Part shown: positions 12,601-23,384 of the stretch, piece after piece
How the letters are laid out: the number at the start of each line of letters is the position of its first letter
Position numbering within the stretch: the stretch's first letter is position 1
Assembly: GCF_964204645.1 (NCBI RefSeq)
Contig: NW_027437435.1
Location: 62,001 to 126,000, forward strand
From: Tubulanus polymorphus
Taxonomy: Eukaryota; Nemertea; Palaeonemertea; Tubulaniformes; Tubulanidae
Direction: 5' to 3'
DNA length: 64,000 nucleotides
Translations under genes and position numbers: made by a program
The notes under the pieces: generated by a model
What the model saw: the letters and a program-made list of their open reading frames with translations, nothing else
What the model was told of the DNA's origin: nothing
The model's database searches: none

Positions 12601-15600
12601 CGACGCGAAAACGTCGTTCAGCGCGAGAAAAGACGTTTTCGTGTCGAATATTCTCCCTATCGGTAAAACGACAATGTCGATGCGTAAAAGCGCTCAAATC
12701 GTCAGGAAAAGCACTTTTCGACGCGAAAACGTAGTTCAGCGCGAGAAAAGACGTTTTCTTATCGAATATTCCCCCTATCGGAAAAACGACAATGTCGATG
12801 CGTAAAAGCGCTCAAATCGTCAGGAAAAGCACTTTTCGACGCGAAAACGTCGTTCAGCGGGAGAAAAGACGTTTTCGTATCGAATATTCTCACTATCGGT
12901 AAAACGACAATGTCGATGCGTAAAAGCGCTCAAATCGTCAGGAAAAGCACTTTTCGACGCGAAAACGTCGCTCAGCGCGAGAAAAGACGTTTTCGTATCG
13001 AATATTCGCCCTATCGTAAAAACGACAATGCCGATGCGTAAAAGCGCTCAAATCGTCAGGAAAAGCACTTTTCGACGCGAAAACGTCGTTCGGCGCGAGA
13101 AAAGACGTTTTCGTATTGAATATTCTCCCTATCGGAAAAACGACAATGTCGATGCGTAAAAGCGCTCAAATCGTCAGGAAAAGCACTTTTCGACGCGAAA
13201 ACGTCGCTCAGCGCGAGAAAAGACGTTTTCGTATGGAATATTCGCCCTATCGTAAAAACGACAATGCCGATGCGTAAAAGCGCTCAAATCGTCAGGAAAA
13301 GCACTTTTCGACGCGAAAACGTCGTTCAGCGCGAGAAAAGACCTTTTCGTATCGAATATTCCCCCTATCGGAAAAACGACAATGTCGATGCGTAAAAGCG
13401 CTCAAATCGTCAGGAAAAGCACTTTTCGACCCGAAAACGTCGTTCAGCGCGAGAAAAGTCGTTTTCGTATCGAATATTCTCACTATCGGTAAAACGACAA
13501 TGTCGATGCGTAAAAGCGCTCAAATCGTCAGGAAAAGCACTTTTCGACGCGAAAACGTCGTTCAGCGCGAGAAACGACGTTTTCGTATCGAATATTCTCC
13601 CTATCGGAAAAACGACAATGTCGATGCGTAAAAGCGCTCAAATCGTCAGGAAAAGCACTTTTCGACGCGAAAACGTAGTTCAGCGCGAGAAAAGACGTTT
13701 TCTTATCGAATATTCCCCCTATCGGAAAAACGACAATGCCGATGCGAAAAAGCGCTCAAATCGTCAGGAAAAGCACTTTTCGACGCGAAAACGTCGTTCA
13801 GCGCGAGAAACGACGTTTTCGTATCGAATATTCTCCCTATCGGAAAAACGACAATGTCGATGCGTAAAAGCGCTCAAATCGTCAGGAAAAGCACTTTTCG
13901 ACGCGAAAACGTAGTTCAGCGCGAGAAAAGACGTTTTCTTATCGAATATTCCCCCTATCGGAAAAACGACAATGCCGATGCGTAAAAGCGCTCAAATCGT
14001 CAGGAAAAGCACTTTTCGACGCGAAAACGTCGCTCAGCGCGAGAATGACGTTTTCGTATCGAATATTCCCCCTATCGGAAAAACGACAATGTCGATGCGT
14101 AAAAGCGCTCAAATCGTCAGGAAAAGCACTTTTCGACGCGAAAACGTCGTTCAGCGCGAGAAAAGTCGTTTTCGTATCGAATATTCTTCCTATCGGTAAA
14201 ACGACAATGCCGATGCGTAAAAGCGCTCAAATCGTCAGGAAAAGCACTTTTCGACCCAAAAACGTCGTTCGGCGCGAGAAAAGTCGTTTTCGTATCGAAT
14301 ATTCTCCCTATCGGTAAAACGACAATGTCGATGCGTAAATGCGTTCAAATCGTCAGGAAAAGCACTTTTCGACCCGAAAACGTAGTTCAGCGCGAGAAAA
14401 GACGTTTTCTTATCGTATATTCCCCCTATCGGAAAAACGACAATGTCGATGCGTAAAAGCGCTCAAATCATAAGGAAAAGCACTTTTCGACGCGAAAACG
14501 TCGCTCAGAGCGAGAAAAGACGTTTTCGTATCGAATATTCCCCCTATCGGAAAAACGACAATGCCGATGCGTAAAAGCGCTCAAATCGTCAGGAAAAGCA
14601 CTTTTCGACGCGAAAACGTCGCTCAGCGCGAGAAAAGACGTTTTCGTATGGAATATTCGCCCTATCGTAAAAACGACAATGCCGATGCGTAAAAGCGCTC
14701 AAATCGTCAGGAAAAGCACTTTTCGACCCAAAAACGTCGTTCGGCGCGAGAAAAGTCGTTTTCGTATCGAATATTCTCCCTATCGGTAAAACGACAATGT
14801 CGATGCGTAAATGCGTTCAAATCGTCAGGAAAAGCACTTTTCGACGCGAAAACGTCGCTCAGCGCGAGAAAAGACGTTTTCGTATCGAATATTCGCCCTA
14901 TCGTAAAAACGACAATGCCGATGCGTAAAAGCGCTCAAATCGTCAGGAAAAGCACTTTTCGACGCGAAAACGTCGTTCAGCGCGAGAAAAGACGTTTTCT
15001 TATCGTATATTCCCCCTATCGGAAAAACGACAATGTCGATGCGTAAAAGCGCTCAAATCATAAGGAAAAGCACTTTTCGACGCGAAAACGTCGCTCAGCG
15101 CGAGAAAAGACGTTTTCGTATCGAATATTCCCCCTATCGGAAAAACGACAATTTCGATGCGTAAAAGCGCTCAAATCGTAAGGAAAAGCACTTTTCGACC
15201 CGAAAACGTAGTTCAGCGCGAGAAAAGTCGTTTTCGTATCGAATATTCTCACTATCGGTAAAACGACAATGTCGATGCGTAAAAGCGCTCAAATCGTCAG
15301 GAAAAGCACTTTTCGACGCGAAAACGTCGTTCAGCGCGAGAAAAGACGTTTTCGTGTCGAATATTCTCCCTATCGGTAAAACGACAATGTCGATGCGTAA
15401 AAGCGCTCAAATCGTCAGGAAAAGCACTTTTCGACGCGAAAACGTAGTTCAGCGCGAGAAAAGACGTTTTCTTATCGAATATTCCCCCTATCGGAAAAAC
15501 GACAATGTCGATGCGTAAAAGCGCTCAAATCGTCAGGAAAAGCACTTTTCGACGCGAAAACGTCGTTCAGCGGGAGAAAAGACGTTTTCGTATCGAATAT

Positions 15601-16700
15601 TCTCACTATCGGTAAAACGACAATGTCGATGCGTAAAAGCGCTCAAATCGTCAGGAAAAGCACTTTTCGACGCGAAAACGTCGTTCAGCGCGAGAAAAGA
15701 CCTTTTCGTATCGAATATTCCCCCCTATCGGAAAAACGACAATGTCGATGCGTAAAAGCGCTCAAATCGTAAGGAAAAGCACTTTTCGACCCGAAAACGT
15801 AGTTCAGCGCGAGAAAAGTCGTTTTCGTATCGAATATTCTCACTATCGGTAAAACGACAATGTCGATGCGTATAAGCGCTCAAATCGTCAGGAAAAGCAC
15901 TTTTCGACGCGAAAACGTAGTTCGGCGCGAGAAAAGACGTTTTCTTATCGAATATTCCCCCTATCGGAAAAACGACAATGTCGATGCGTAAAAGCGCTCA
16001 AATCGTCAGGAAAAGCACTTTTCGACGCGAAAACGTCGCTCAGCGCGAGAAAAGACGTTTTCGTATCGAATATTCGCCCTATCGTAAAAACGACAATGCC
16101 GATGCGTAAAAGCGCTCAAATCGTCAGGAAAAGCACTTTTCGACGCGAAAACGTCGTTCAGCACGAGAAAAGACGTTTTCTTATCGTATATTCCCCCTAT
16201 CGGAAAAACAACAATGTCGATGCGTAAAAGCGCTCAAATCATAAGGAAAAGCACTTTTCGACGCGAAAACGTCGCTCAGCGCGAGAAAAGACGTTTTCGT
16301 ATCGAATATTCCCCCTATCGGTAAAACGACAATGTCGATGCGTAAAAGCGCTCAAATCGTCAGGAAAAGCACTTTTCGACGCGAAAACGTAGTTCAGCGC
16401 GAGAAAAGACGTTTTCTTATCGAATATTCCCCCTATCGGAAAAACGACAATGTCGATGCGTAAAAGCGCTCAAATCGTCAGGAAAAGCACTTTTCGACGC
16501 GAAAACGTCGTTCAGCGGGAGAAAAGACGTTTTCGTATCGAATATTCTCACTATCGGTAAAACGACAATGTCGATGCGTAAAAGCGCTCAAATCGTCAGG
16601 AAAAGCACTTTTCGACGCGAAAACGTCGCTCAGCGCGAGAAAAGACGTTTTCGTATCGAATATTCGCCCTATCGTAAAAACGACAATGCCGATGCGTAAA
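8600..16700 (+). repeat. Multi-kilobase segmental duplications inside the satellite
   Basis: About 8.6-10.4 kb matches about 12.5-14.3 kb at an offset of 3893 bp. About 10.5-12.3 kb matches about 14.9-16.7 kb at an offset of 4365-4366 bp, where a single extra C near 15721 accounts for the 1-bp change. Shared rare variants support this: the GCGAGAATGACG monomers at 10152 and 14045, ATGCGAAAAAGCG at 9850 and 13743, and GGAAAAACAACAATG at 11836 and 16202. Block ends are approximate because I aligned by eye. Confidence 0.7.
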
Positions 16701-19700
16701 AGCGCTCAAATCGTCAGGAAAAGCACTTTTCGACGCGAAAACGTCGTTCAGCGCGAGAAAAGACGTTTTCGTATCGAATATTCCCCCTATCGGAAAAACG
16801 ACAATGTCGATGCGTAAAAGCGCTCAAATCGTCAGGAAAAGCACTTTTCGACGCGAAAACGTCGTTCAGCGCGAGAAAAGACGTTTTCGTATCGAATATT
16901 CCCCCTATCGGTAAAACGACAATGTCGATGCGTAAAAGCGCTAAAATCGTCAGGAAAAGCACTTTTCGACGCGAAAACGTCGTTCGGCGCGAGAAAAGAC
17001 GTTTTCGTATTGAATATTCTCCCTATCGGAAAAACGACAATGTCGATGCGTAAAAGCGCTCAAATCGTCAGGAAAAGCACTTTTCGACGCGAAAACGTCG
17101 CTCAGCGCGAGAAGAGACGTTTTCGTATGGAATATTCGCCCTATCGTAAAAACGACAATGCCGATGCGTAAAAGCGCTCAAATCGTCAGGAAAAGCACTT
17201 TTCGACGCGAAAACGTCGCTCAGCGCGAGAAAAGACGTTTTCGTATGGAATATTCGCCCTATCGTAAAAACGACAATGCCGATGCGTAAAATCGCTCAAA
17301 TCGTCAGGAAAAGCACTTTTCGACGCGAAAACGTCGCTCAGCGCGAGAAAAGACGTTTTCGTATCGAATATTCCCCCTATCGGAAAAACGACAATGTCGA
17401 TGCGTAAAAGCGCTCAAATCGTCAGGAAAAGCACTTTTCGACGCGAAAACGTCGTTCAGCGCGAGAAAAGACGTTTTCGTATCGAATATTCTCCCTATCG
17501 GAAAAACGACAATGTCGATGCGTAAAAGCGCTCAAATCGTCAGGAAAAGCACTTTTCGACGCGAAAACGTAGTTCAGCGCGAGAAAAGACCTTTTCTTAT
17601 CGAATATTCCCCCTATCGGTAAAACGACAATGTCGATGCGTAAAAGCGCTCAAATCGTCAGGAAAAGCACTTTTCGACGCGAAAACGTCGTTCGGCGCGA
17701 GAAAAGACGTTTTCGTATTGAATATTCTCCCTATCAGAAAAACGACAATGTCGATGCGTAAAAGCGCTCAAATCGTCAGGAAAAGCACTTTTCGACGCGA
17801 AAACGTCGCTCAGCGCGAGAAAAGACGTTTTCGTATGGAATATTCGCCCTATCGTAAAAACGACAATGCCGATGCGTAAAAGCGCTCAAATCGTCAGGAA
17901 AAGCACTTTTCGACGCGAAAACGTAGTTCAGCGCGAGAAAAGACGTTTTCTTATCGAATATTCCCCCTATCGGAAAAACGACAATGTCGATGCGTAAAAG
18001 CACTCAAATCGTCAGGAAAAGCACTTTTCGACGCGAAAACGTCGCTCAGCGCGAGAAAAGACGTTTTCGTATCGAATATTCGCCCTATCGTAAAAACGAC
18101 AATGCCGATGCGTAAAAGCGCTCAAATCGTCAGGAAAAGCACTTTTCGACGCGAAAACGTCGTTCAGCGCGAGAAAAGACGTTTTCTTATCGTATATTCC
18201 CCCTATCGGAAAAACGACAATGTCGATGCGTAAAAGCGCTCAAATCGTCAGGAAAAGCACTTTTCGACGCGAAAACGTCGCTCAGCGCGAGAAAGACGTT
18301 TTCGTATCGAATATTCCCCCTATCGGAAAAACGACAATGTCGATGCGTAAAAGCGCTCAAATCGTCAGGAAAAGCACTTTTCGACGCGAAAACGTCGTTC
18401 AGCGCGAGAAAAGTCGTTTTCGTATCGAATATTTTCCCTATCGGTAAAACGACAATGCCGATGCGTAAAAGCGCTCAAATCGTCAGGAAAAGCACCTTTC
18501 GACCCAAAAACGTCGTTCGGCCCGAGAAAAGTCGTTTTCGTATCGAATATTCTCCCTATCGGTAAAACGACAATGTCGATGCGTAAATGCGTTCAAATCG
18601 TCAGGAAAAGCACTTTTCGACCCGAAAACGGAGTTCAGCGCGAGAAAAGACGTTTTCTTATCGTATATTCCCCCTATCGGAAAAACGACAATGTCGATGC
18701 GTAAAAGCGCTCAAATCATAAGGAAAAGCACTTTTCGACGCGAAAACGTCGCTCAGAGCGAGAAAAGACGTTTTCGTATCGAATATTCCCCCTATCGGAA
18801 AAACGACAATGCCGATGCGTAAAAGCGCTCAAATCGTCAGGAAAAGCACTTTTCGACGCGAAAACGTCGTTCAGCGCGAGAAAAGACCTTTTCGTATCGA
18901 ATATTCCCCCTATCGGAAAAACGACAATGTCGATGCGTAAAAGCGCTCAAATCGTCAGGAAAAGCACTTTTCGACCCGAAGACGTCGTTCAGCGCGAGAA
19001 AAGTCGTTTTCGTATCGAATATTCTCCCTATCGGTAAAACGACAATGTCGATGCGTAAAAGCGCTCAAATCGTCAGGAAAAGCACTTTTCGATGCGAAAA
19101 CGTCGTTCAGCGCGAGAAAAGTCGTTTTCGTATCGAATATTCTCCCTATCGGTAAAACGACAATGCCGATGCGTAAAAGCGCTCAAATCGTCAGGAAAAG
19201 CACTTTTCGACCCAAAAACGTCGTTCGGCGCGAGAAAAGTCGTTTTCGTATCGAATATTCTCCCTATCGGTAAAACGACAATGTCGATGCGTAAATGCGT
19301 TCAAATCGTCAGGAAAAGCACTTTTCGACGCGAAAACGTCGCTCAGCGCGAGAAAAGACGTTTTCGTATCGAATATTCGCCCTATCGTAAAAACGACAAT
19401 GCCGATGCGTAAAAGCGCTCAAATCGTCAGGAAAAGCACTTTTCGACGCGAAAACGTCGTTCAGCGGGAGAAAAGACGTTTTCGTATCGAATATTCTCAC
19501 TATCGGTAAAACGACAATGTCGATGCGTAAAAGCGCTCAAATCGTCAGGAAAAGCACTTTTCGACGCGAAAACGTCGCTCAGCGCGAGAAAAGACGTTTT
19601 CGTATCGAATATTCGCCCTATCGTAAAAACGACAATGCCGATGCGTAAAAGCGCTCAAATCGTCAGGAAAAGCACTTTTCGACGCGAAAACGTCGTTCAG

Positions 19701-20886
19701 CGCGAGAAAAGACCTTTTCGTATCGAATATTCCCCCTATCGGAAAAACGACAATGTCGATGCGTAAAAGCGCTCAAATCGTCAGGAAAAGCACTTTTCGA
19801 CGCGAAAACGTCGTTCAGCGCGAGAAAAGACGTTTTCGTATCGAATATTCCCCCTATCGGTAAAACGACAATGTCGATGCGTAAAAGCGCTCAAATCGTC
19901 AGGAAAAGCACTTTTCGACGCGAAAACGTCGTTCGGCGCGAGAAAAGACGTTTTCGTATTGAATATTCTCCCTATCGGAAAAACGACAATGTCGATGCGT
20001 AAAAGCGCTCAAATCGTCAGGAAAAGCACTTTTCGACGCGAAAACGTCGCTCAGCGCGAGAAAAGACGTTTTCGCATGGAATATTCGCCCTATCGTAAAA
20101 ACGTAAATGCCGATGCGTAAAAGCGCTCAAATCGTCAGGAAAAGCACTTTTCGACGCGAAAACGTCGCTCAGCGCGAGAAAAGATGTTTTCGTATGGAAT
20201 ATTCGCCCTATCGTAAAAACGACAATGCCGATGCGTAAAAGCGCTCAAATCGTCAGGAAAAGCACTTTTCGACGCGAAAACGTCGTTCAGCGCGAGAAAA
20301 GACCTTTTCATATCGAATATTCCCCCTATCGGAAAAACGACAATGTCGATGCGTAAAAGCGCTCAAATCGTAAGGAAAAGCACTTTTCGACCCGAAAACG
20401 TAGTTCAGCGCGAGAAAAGTCGTTTTCGTATCGAATATTCTCACTATCGGTAAATCGACAATGTCGATGCGTAAAAGCGCTCAAATCGTCAGGAAAAGCA
20501 CTTTTCGACGCGAAAACGTAGTTCAGCGCGAGAAAAGACGTTTTCTTATCGAATATTCCCCCTATCGGAAAAACGACAATGTCGATGCGTAAAAGCGCTC
20601 AAATCGTCAGGAAAAGCACTTTTCGACGCGAAAACGTCGCTCAGCGCGAGAAAAGACGTTTTCGTATCGAATATTCGCCCTATCGTAAAAACGACAATGC
20701 CGATGCGTAAAAGCGCTCAAATCGTCAGGAAAAGCACTTTTCGACGCGAAAACGTCGTTCAGCACGAGAAAAGACGTTTTCTTATCGTATATTCCCCCTA
20801 TCGGAAAAACGACAATGTCGATGCGTAAAAGCGCTCAAATCATAAGGAAAAGCACTTTTCGACGCGAAAACGTCGCTCAGCGCGAG

Positions 20887-20890
20887 AAAA
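20887..20890. other. Target site duplication AAAA, left copy
   Basis: The satellite reads GCGCGAGAAAA immediately before the left LTR and resumes as AAAAGACGTTTTCG after the right LTR. Uninterrupted monomers read GCGCGAGAAAAGACG, so AAAA is duplicated. Its exact length is slightly uncertain because the LTR itself ends in A residues. Confidence 0.75.
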
Positions 20891-21310
20891 TTTAGCAACA
20901 CTAATCTGACAGCTAAGCTCTAAAATAGATATTGAAAAATGGGTATCAAAATAATCGACAGAATCTTGCGATTCTGAATTTTGTATTTATATTCAAGTAT
21001 TATAAGTTTTATAAATCAATATGTTTGTGTTTTTTTTTTTATTAACTAAAATATTGTCTGAACCTATTGGAGTATTAACATGTTCATGCAAGCTGTTACC
21101 TTCCTGGCAGGTATGACCAGTCAAGGGTATCGCAAACAAGCGAACTTGTCATTTCTTGAGATCGACAATCTGTCGTTCTGAGTAATTATTTATAATTTAT
21201 AACAATGTGTAATTAACAAGTTTGTACCAACAATTAGCAGGTTTGGCATTGGTTACCACCAACAAGGGTGATCCAAACCTTAGTTACCGTGGGCAAAGTC
21301 ACGGAACAGA

Positions 21311-21369
21311 CCAATCAGGGTTATGGTATTTTTGAGGTATAAATAGTGGACGAAGGGCAGCTGAGGTCA
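21311..21369 (+). promoter_or_regulatory. LTR core promoter (CCAAT, TATA box, inferred start)
   Basis: CCAAT at 21311-21315 precedes TATAAATA at 21338-21345. A start about 25-31 bp downstream would fall near 21365-21370, just where a 75-bp internal repeat begins. The same elements occur in the right LTR at 30825 and 30852. The transcription start is inferred from spacing only. Confidence 0.65.
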
Positions 21370-21442
21370 CTTTATGATGAACCTCGCTTTAAGGAATAAA
21401 TCTGTGTATATTTTAATCGTCTGCTCTTCGTCAAATTACAGG
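21368..21442 (+). repeat. 75-bp LTR-internal direct repeat, copy 1 (presumed R region)
   Basis: Identical to 21860-21934 at an offset of 492 bp. It starts CACTTTATGATG and ends ATTACAGG, and carries AATAAA at 21395-21400. It begins at the inferred transcription start, so it probably corresponds to R. It ends in CAG followed by GTATGT, a good 5' splice-site match. Confidence 0.8.
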
Positions 21443-21933
21443 TATGTGTAATAAGTTTTATAATATTTTATTAAGTCATATTCTATGGAAATATTGACTA
21501 GGCCTAGGATGTACTTTATTTAATAATATTACTTATTAAGTATGGCCGAATACATGGTGTTTTAATATAATAGTTGAAATAATATTAATCAATTATACTA
21601 GAGCAATAGTATGTGTTTAAATAGGTTAGATGTCTAGATGTCTTGAGCAGTTATGTTCTATTTTAATTAACTTGGCCGCCATTTTTGGCAAGTAATCAAT
21701 GAGAATTACGGCCAGAATATGCTCGATATCAGAGAACATTAGTTTCGTATTTAAGTATTATGAAATAAGTCGACAGTATACTAATCATTAAGATAAACAC
21801 GTTTTATATTTAATCTGTATCATTTATACTCATATATCATCACATATCTATTAATGTAGCACTTTATGATGAACCTCGCTTTAAGGAATAAATCTGTGTA
21901 TATTTTAATCGTCTGCTCTTCGTCAAATTACAG
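21442..21933 (+). other. Candidate 492-bp intron in the LTR/leader
   Basis: The sequence runs ACAG|GTATGT at 21438-21447 to TTACAG|GG at 21928-21935, giving GT...AG ends. Both junctions sit at the same point of the 75-bp repeat copies, so removing the segment would fuse the two repeats into one. This would form the 5' untranslated leader ahead of gag. It is inferred from motifs only; RNA data would be needed to confirm it. Confidence 0.4.
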
Positions 21934-21934
21934 G
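21860..21934 (+). repeat. 75-bp LTR-internal direct repeat, copy 2
   Basis: Exact second copy of 21368-21442, 80 bp before the LTR end, with its own AATAAA at 21887-21892. The right LTR carries the same arrangement, so it is a property of the element and not a one-off event. Confidence 0.85.
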
Positions 21935-22015
21935 GTCTTGCGTTTGTAGTTGTCTTAGCTAGAACTACCGAAAGTTACTGAGGAATACATCTATCCAAAC
22001 TTTCTATCATTAAAA

Positions 22016-22033
22016 TGGTGGAGAACCCAGCTT
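22016..22033 (+). other. Candidate primer binding site
   Basis: TGGTGGAGAACCCAGCTT begins 1 nt after the left LTR and starts with TGG, the complement of the tRNA 3' CCA. I cannot name the matching tRNA. Confidence 0.5.
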
Positions 22034-22042
22034 CGAATACCG

Positions 22043-23326
22043 ATGCCACAACCATCTAACTACCGTACGATCGTAACAAGACAACAAACGAACCAAGTTC
22101 GGCAAAACGTTGAAAACCCAGTATTGATTCCGCTATACGAGCCGCCGAGAGATATTCGACAAATTGTAGTTCGCGAGGAGGACGAGGAGGTACATCTGGC
22201 AGAAATCGACCAGGTGGATAACGGTATAGACATTAACGAAAACCTAGAGGGTAACATGCCTTATAAACTCGACCTTCCGGGTTACGACCACAGTCGGCCT
22301 ATCAAAAGTTGGCTGAATGACTTTGACCGTTGGGTCCAAGCGACAAATATACCGCTCGAGCAGCAAACCACAGCCCTAATACTGCGTTTATCTGGTTCCT
22401 CCAGATCCGCCATAGATACATTGACTCTCGAACAACAGAACGATTTGGAGGAAGTAAAAAAATGCTTGGAAAATAAATTTAAACCTATAAGAGACCCAAT
22501 GAGAGGTCTAGATAAACAACAAGCAGGCGAGTCCGTACAGGCGTACATGGACCGAGTAGAAAGGGCAGCTAGCCAGTCAGAATTTACGTTGACATGTGCT
22601 ATCGAACAGGCCATAGATTGCCTTAACGACTCTATTAAACCTTTAGTCGCAACTCATTGCCCTGATACATTTGATAAATTAAGGAAAATTGCAATGAACG
22701 CAGAATCAGCAGCAGGGGGTAAAATTACCGCGACTTGTAGTCTCACCACAGCGGTCGACAAACTAACTAGTCATTTGGAAAATGTACAATTGCGACCGGA
22801 CAATAAGGTGTGTGCATGTCAAGTAAACGCGATAACCGATAGTAAAAGTGACAATGGATTTAATTATGCGAATAGACAGAATTATCAAACACAGCAACAA
22901 CAACAGTCCTGGTCTCCTCAATTCGTGCCACAGCCACAACAGTTTTGGCCGCAGCAGCAGTTTTGGGCGCCACAACATCAGCCGCAGTTCCAGCAACCGC
23001 ATTTCCAGCAGCCGCAGTTCCAGCAGCAGCAGCAGCAGCAGCAGCAATTCCAGCAGCCGCAGTTCCAGCAGCAGCAGCAGCAGCAGCAGCGGTTCCATCA
23101 GCCGCAGTTCCAGCAGCAGCAGCAGCAGCAGCAGCAGTTCCAACAGCAGCAGTTCCGGCAACAGCACTACAGGGGACACCAGCGGCATAGAGGGAACAGC
23201 AATAGGAGAAATCAATGGTCGCAGCCAAATGGACAAAATAATTCAGGTAAACGGGTTCCATTATGTTATACATGCAATACCCCAGGTCATATATCTCGAA
23301 ATTGTCCGAACTCAGGTCAGAAATAG
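22043..23326 (+). CDS. gag: Gag polyprotein (capsid plus CCHC nucleocapsid)
   Basis: A 427-residue Gag. Residues about 75-230 look like a retrotransposon capsid domain (a PIKSWLNDFDRW-type start, then helical, charged sequence). Residues about 280-385 form a long Q/F/P-rich low-complexity stretch encoded by CAG-rich repeats. The C-terminus has one zinc knuckle, C408-X2-C411-X4-H416-X4-C421, which in this family binds genomic RNA. The start is the first ATG after the leader, 29 bp beyond the LTR. It ends at TAG 23324-23326, and pol continues in the same frame, so Gag-Pol is probably made by stop-codon readthrough. The overlapping long frames in the CAG tract (polyA, polyS, polyL) are frame shadows. 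Confidence 0.92.
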   Translation: MPQPSNYRTIVTRQQTNQVRQNVENPVLIPLYEPPRDIRQIVVREEDEEVHLAEIDQVDNGIDINENLEGNMPYKLDLPGYDHSRPIKSWLNDFDRWVQATNIPLEQQTTALILRLSGSSRSAIDTLTLEQQNDLEEVKKCLENKFKPIRDPMRGLDKQQAGESVQAYMDRVERAASQSEFTLTCAIEQAIDCLNDSIKPLVATHCPDTFDKLRKIAMNAESAAGGKITATCSLTTAVDKLTSHLENVQLRPDNKVCACQVNAITDSKSDNGFNYANRQNYQTQQQQQSWSPQFVPQPQQFWPQQQFWAPQHQPQFQQPHFQQPQFQQQQQQQQQFQQPQFQQQQQQQQRFHQPQFQQQQQQQQQFQQQQFRQQHYRGHQRHRGNSNRRNQWSQPNGQNNSGKRVPLCYTCNTPGHISRNCPNSGQK

Positions 23327-23384
23327 GGGTGCGAGCCTGTCCAAGAGAATCCAACTATGGACGGGCACCCGAAGGTTGAAGTTG
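23324..23384 (+). promoter_or_regulatory. Candidate UAG readthrough signal with stem/pseudoknot
   Basis: Gag ends AAA-UAG-GGG. After an 8-nt spacer (23327-23334), GCCUGUCCA (23335-23343) can pair with UGGACGGGC (23358-23366): 9 bp, one G-U, 14-nt loop. Loop bases CAACU (23352-23356) could pair with AGUUG (23380-23384) to form a pseudoknot. Murine leukaemia virus uses an in-frame UAG, an 8-nt spacer and a pseudoknot for Gag-Pol readthrough. The stem is clear; the second helix is weak and could be chance. Confidence 0.6.

Larger units (their letters stand above)
1..20890 (+). repeat. 118-bp satellite DNA array, left block
   Basis: About 177 head-to-tail copies of a 118-bp monomer (phase 1 set at CGCGAGAAAA). 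Copies differ by few substitutions at recurrent positions, for example TCGTTCAG/TCGCTCAG/TAGTTCAG and GTATCGAATATT/TTATCGTATATT. Rare 1-bp deletions shift phase, for example near 361. The monomer holds short dyads: TTTTCG-ACG-CGAAAA, the palindrome GAATATTC, and GAAAACGTC/GACGTTTTC with a 16-nt spacer across each monomer junction. Variant combinations recur at fixed long offsets, showing higher-order repeats and multi-kilobase duplications. Because 118 is not a multiple of 3, the short open frames on both strands (60-106 codons) are by-products of the repeat and I treat none as a gene. Centromeric or other heterochromatic location is an inference. Confidence 0.97.
20891..22014 (+). repeat. Left (5') LTR, 1124 bp
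   Basis: Matches 30406-31521 almost base for base. It starts TTTAGCAACACT and ends TTAAA, so the ends are a short TTTA/TAAA inverted pair rather than TG/CA; non-TG/CA ends are known in gypsy-type elements. It contains CCAAT (21311), TATAAATA (21338-21345) and AATAAA (21395-21400). A second copy of the presumed R region lies near its 3' end. Compared with the right LTR it has one extra T near 21030 and a partly duplicated AGATGTCT near 21630. Confidence 0.93.

Noticed and set aside
289-20444. Dozens of similar open frames of 60-106 codons on both strands
   Set aside because: They are translations of the 118-bp satellite; frames drift because 118 is not a multiple of 3, both strands are open alike, and lengths depend only on which variants adjoin. 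The same applies at 31969-38040 and 56772-63926.
1-20890. Possible CRISPR array
   Set aside because: There are no unique spacers: the entire 118-bp unit repeats, and no cas genes are present in this eukaryotic context.
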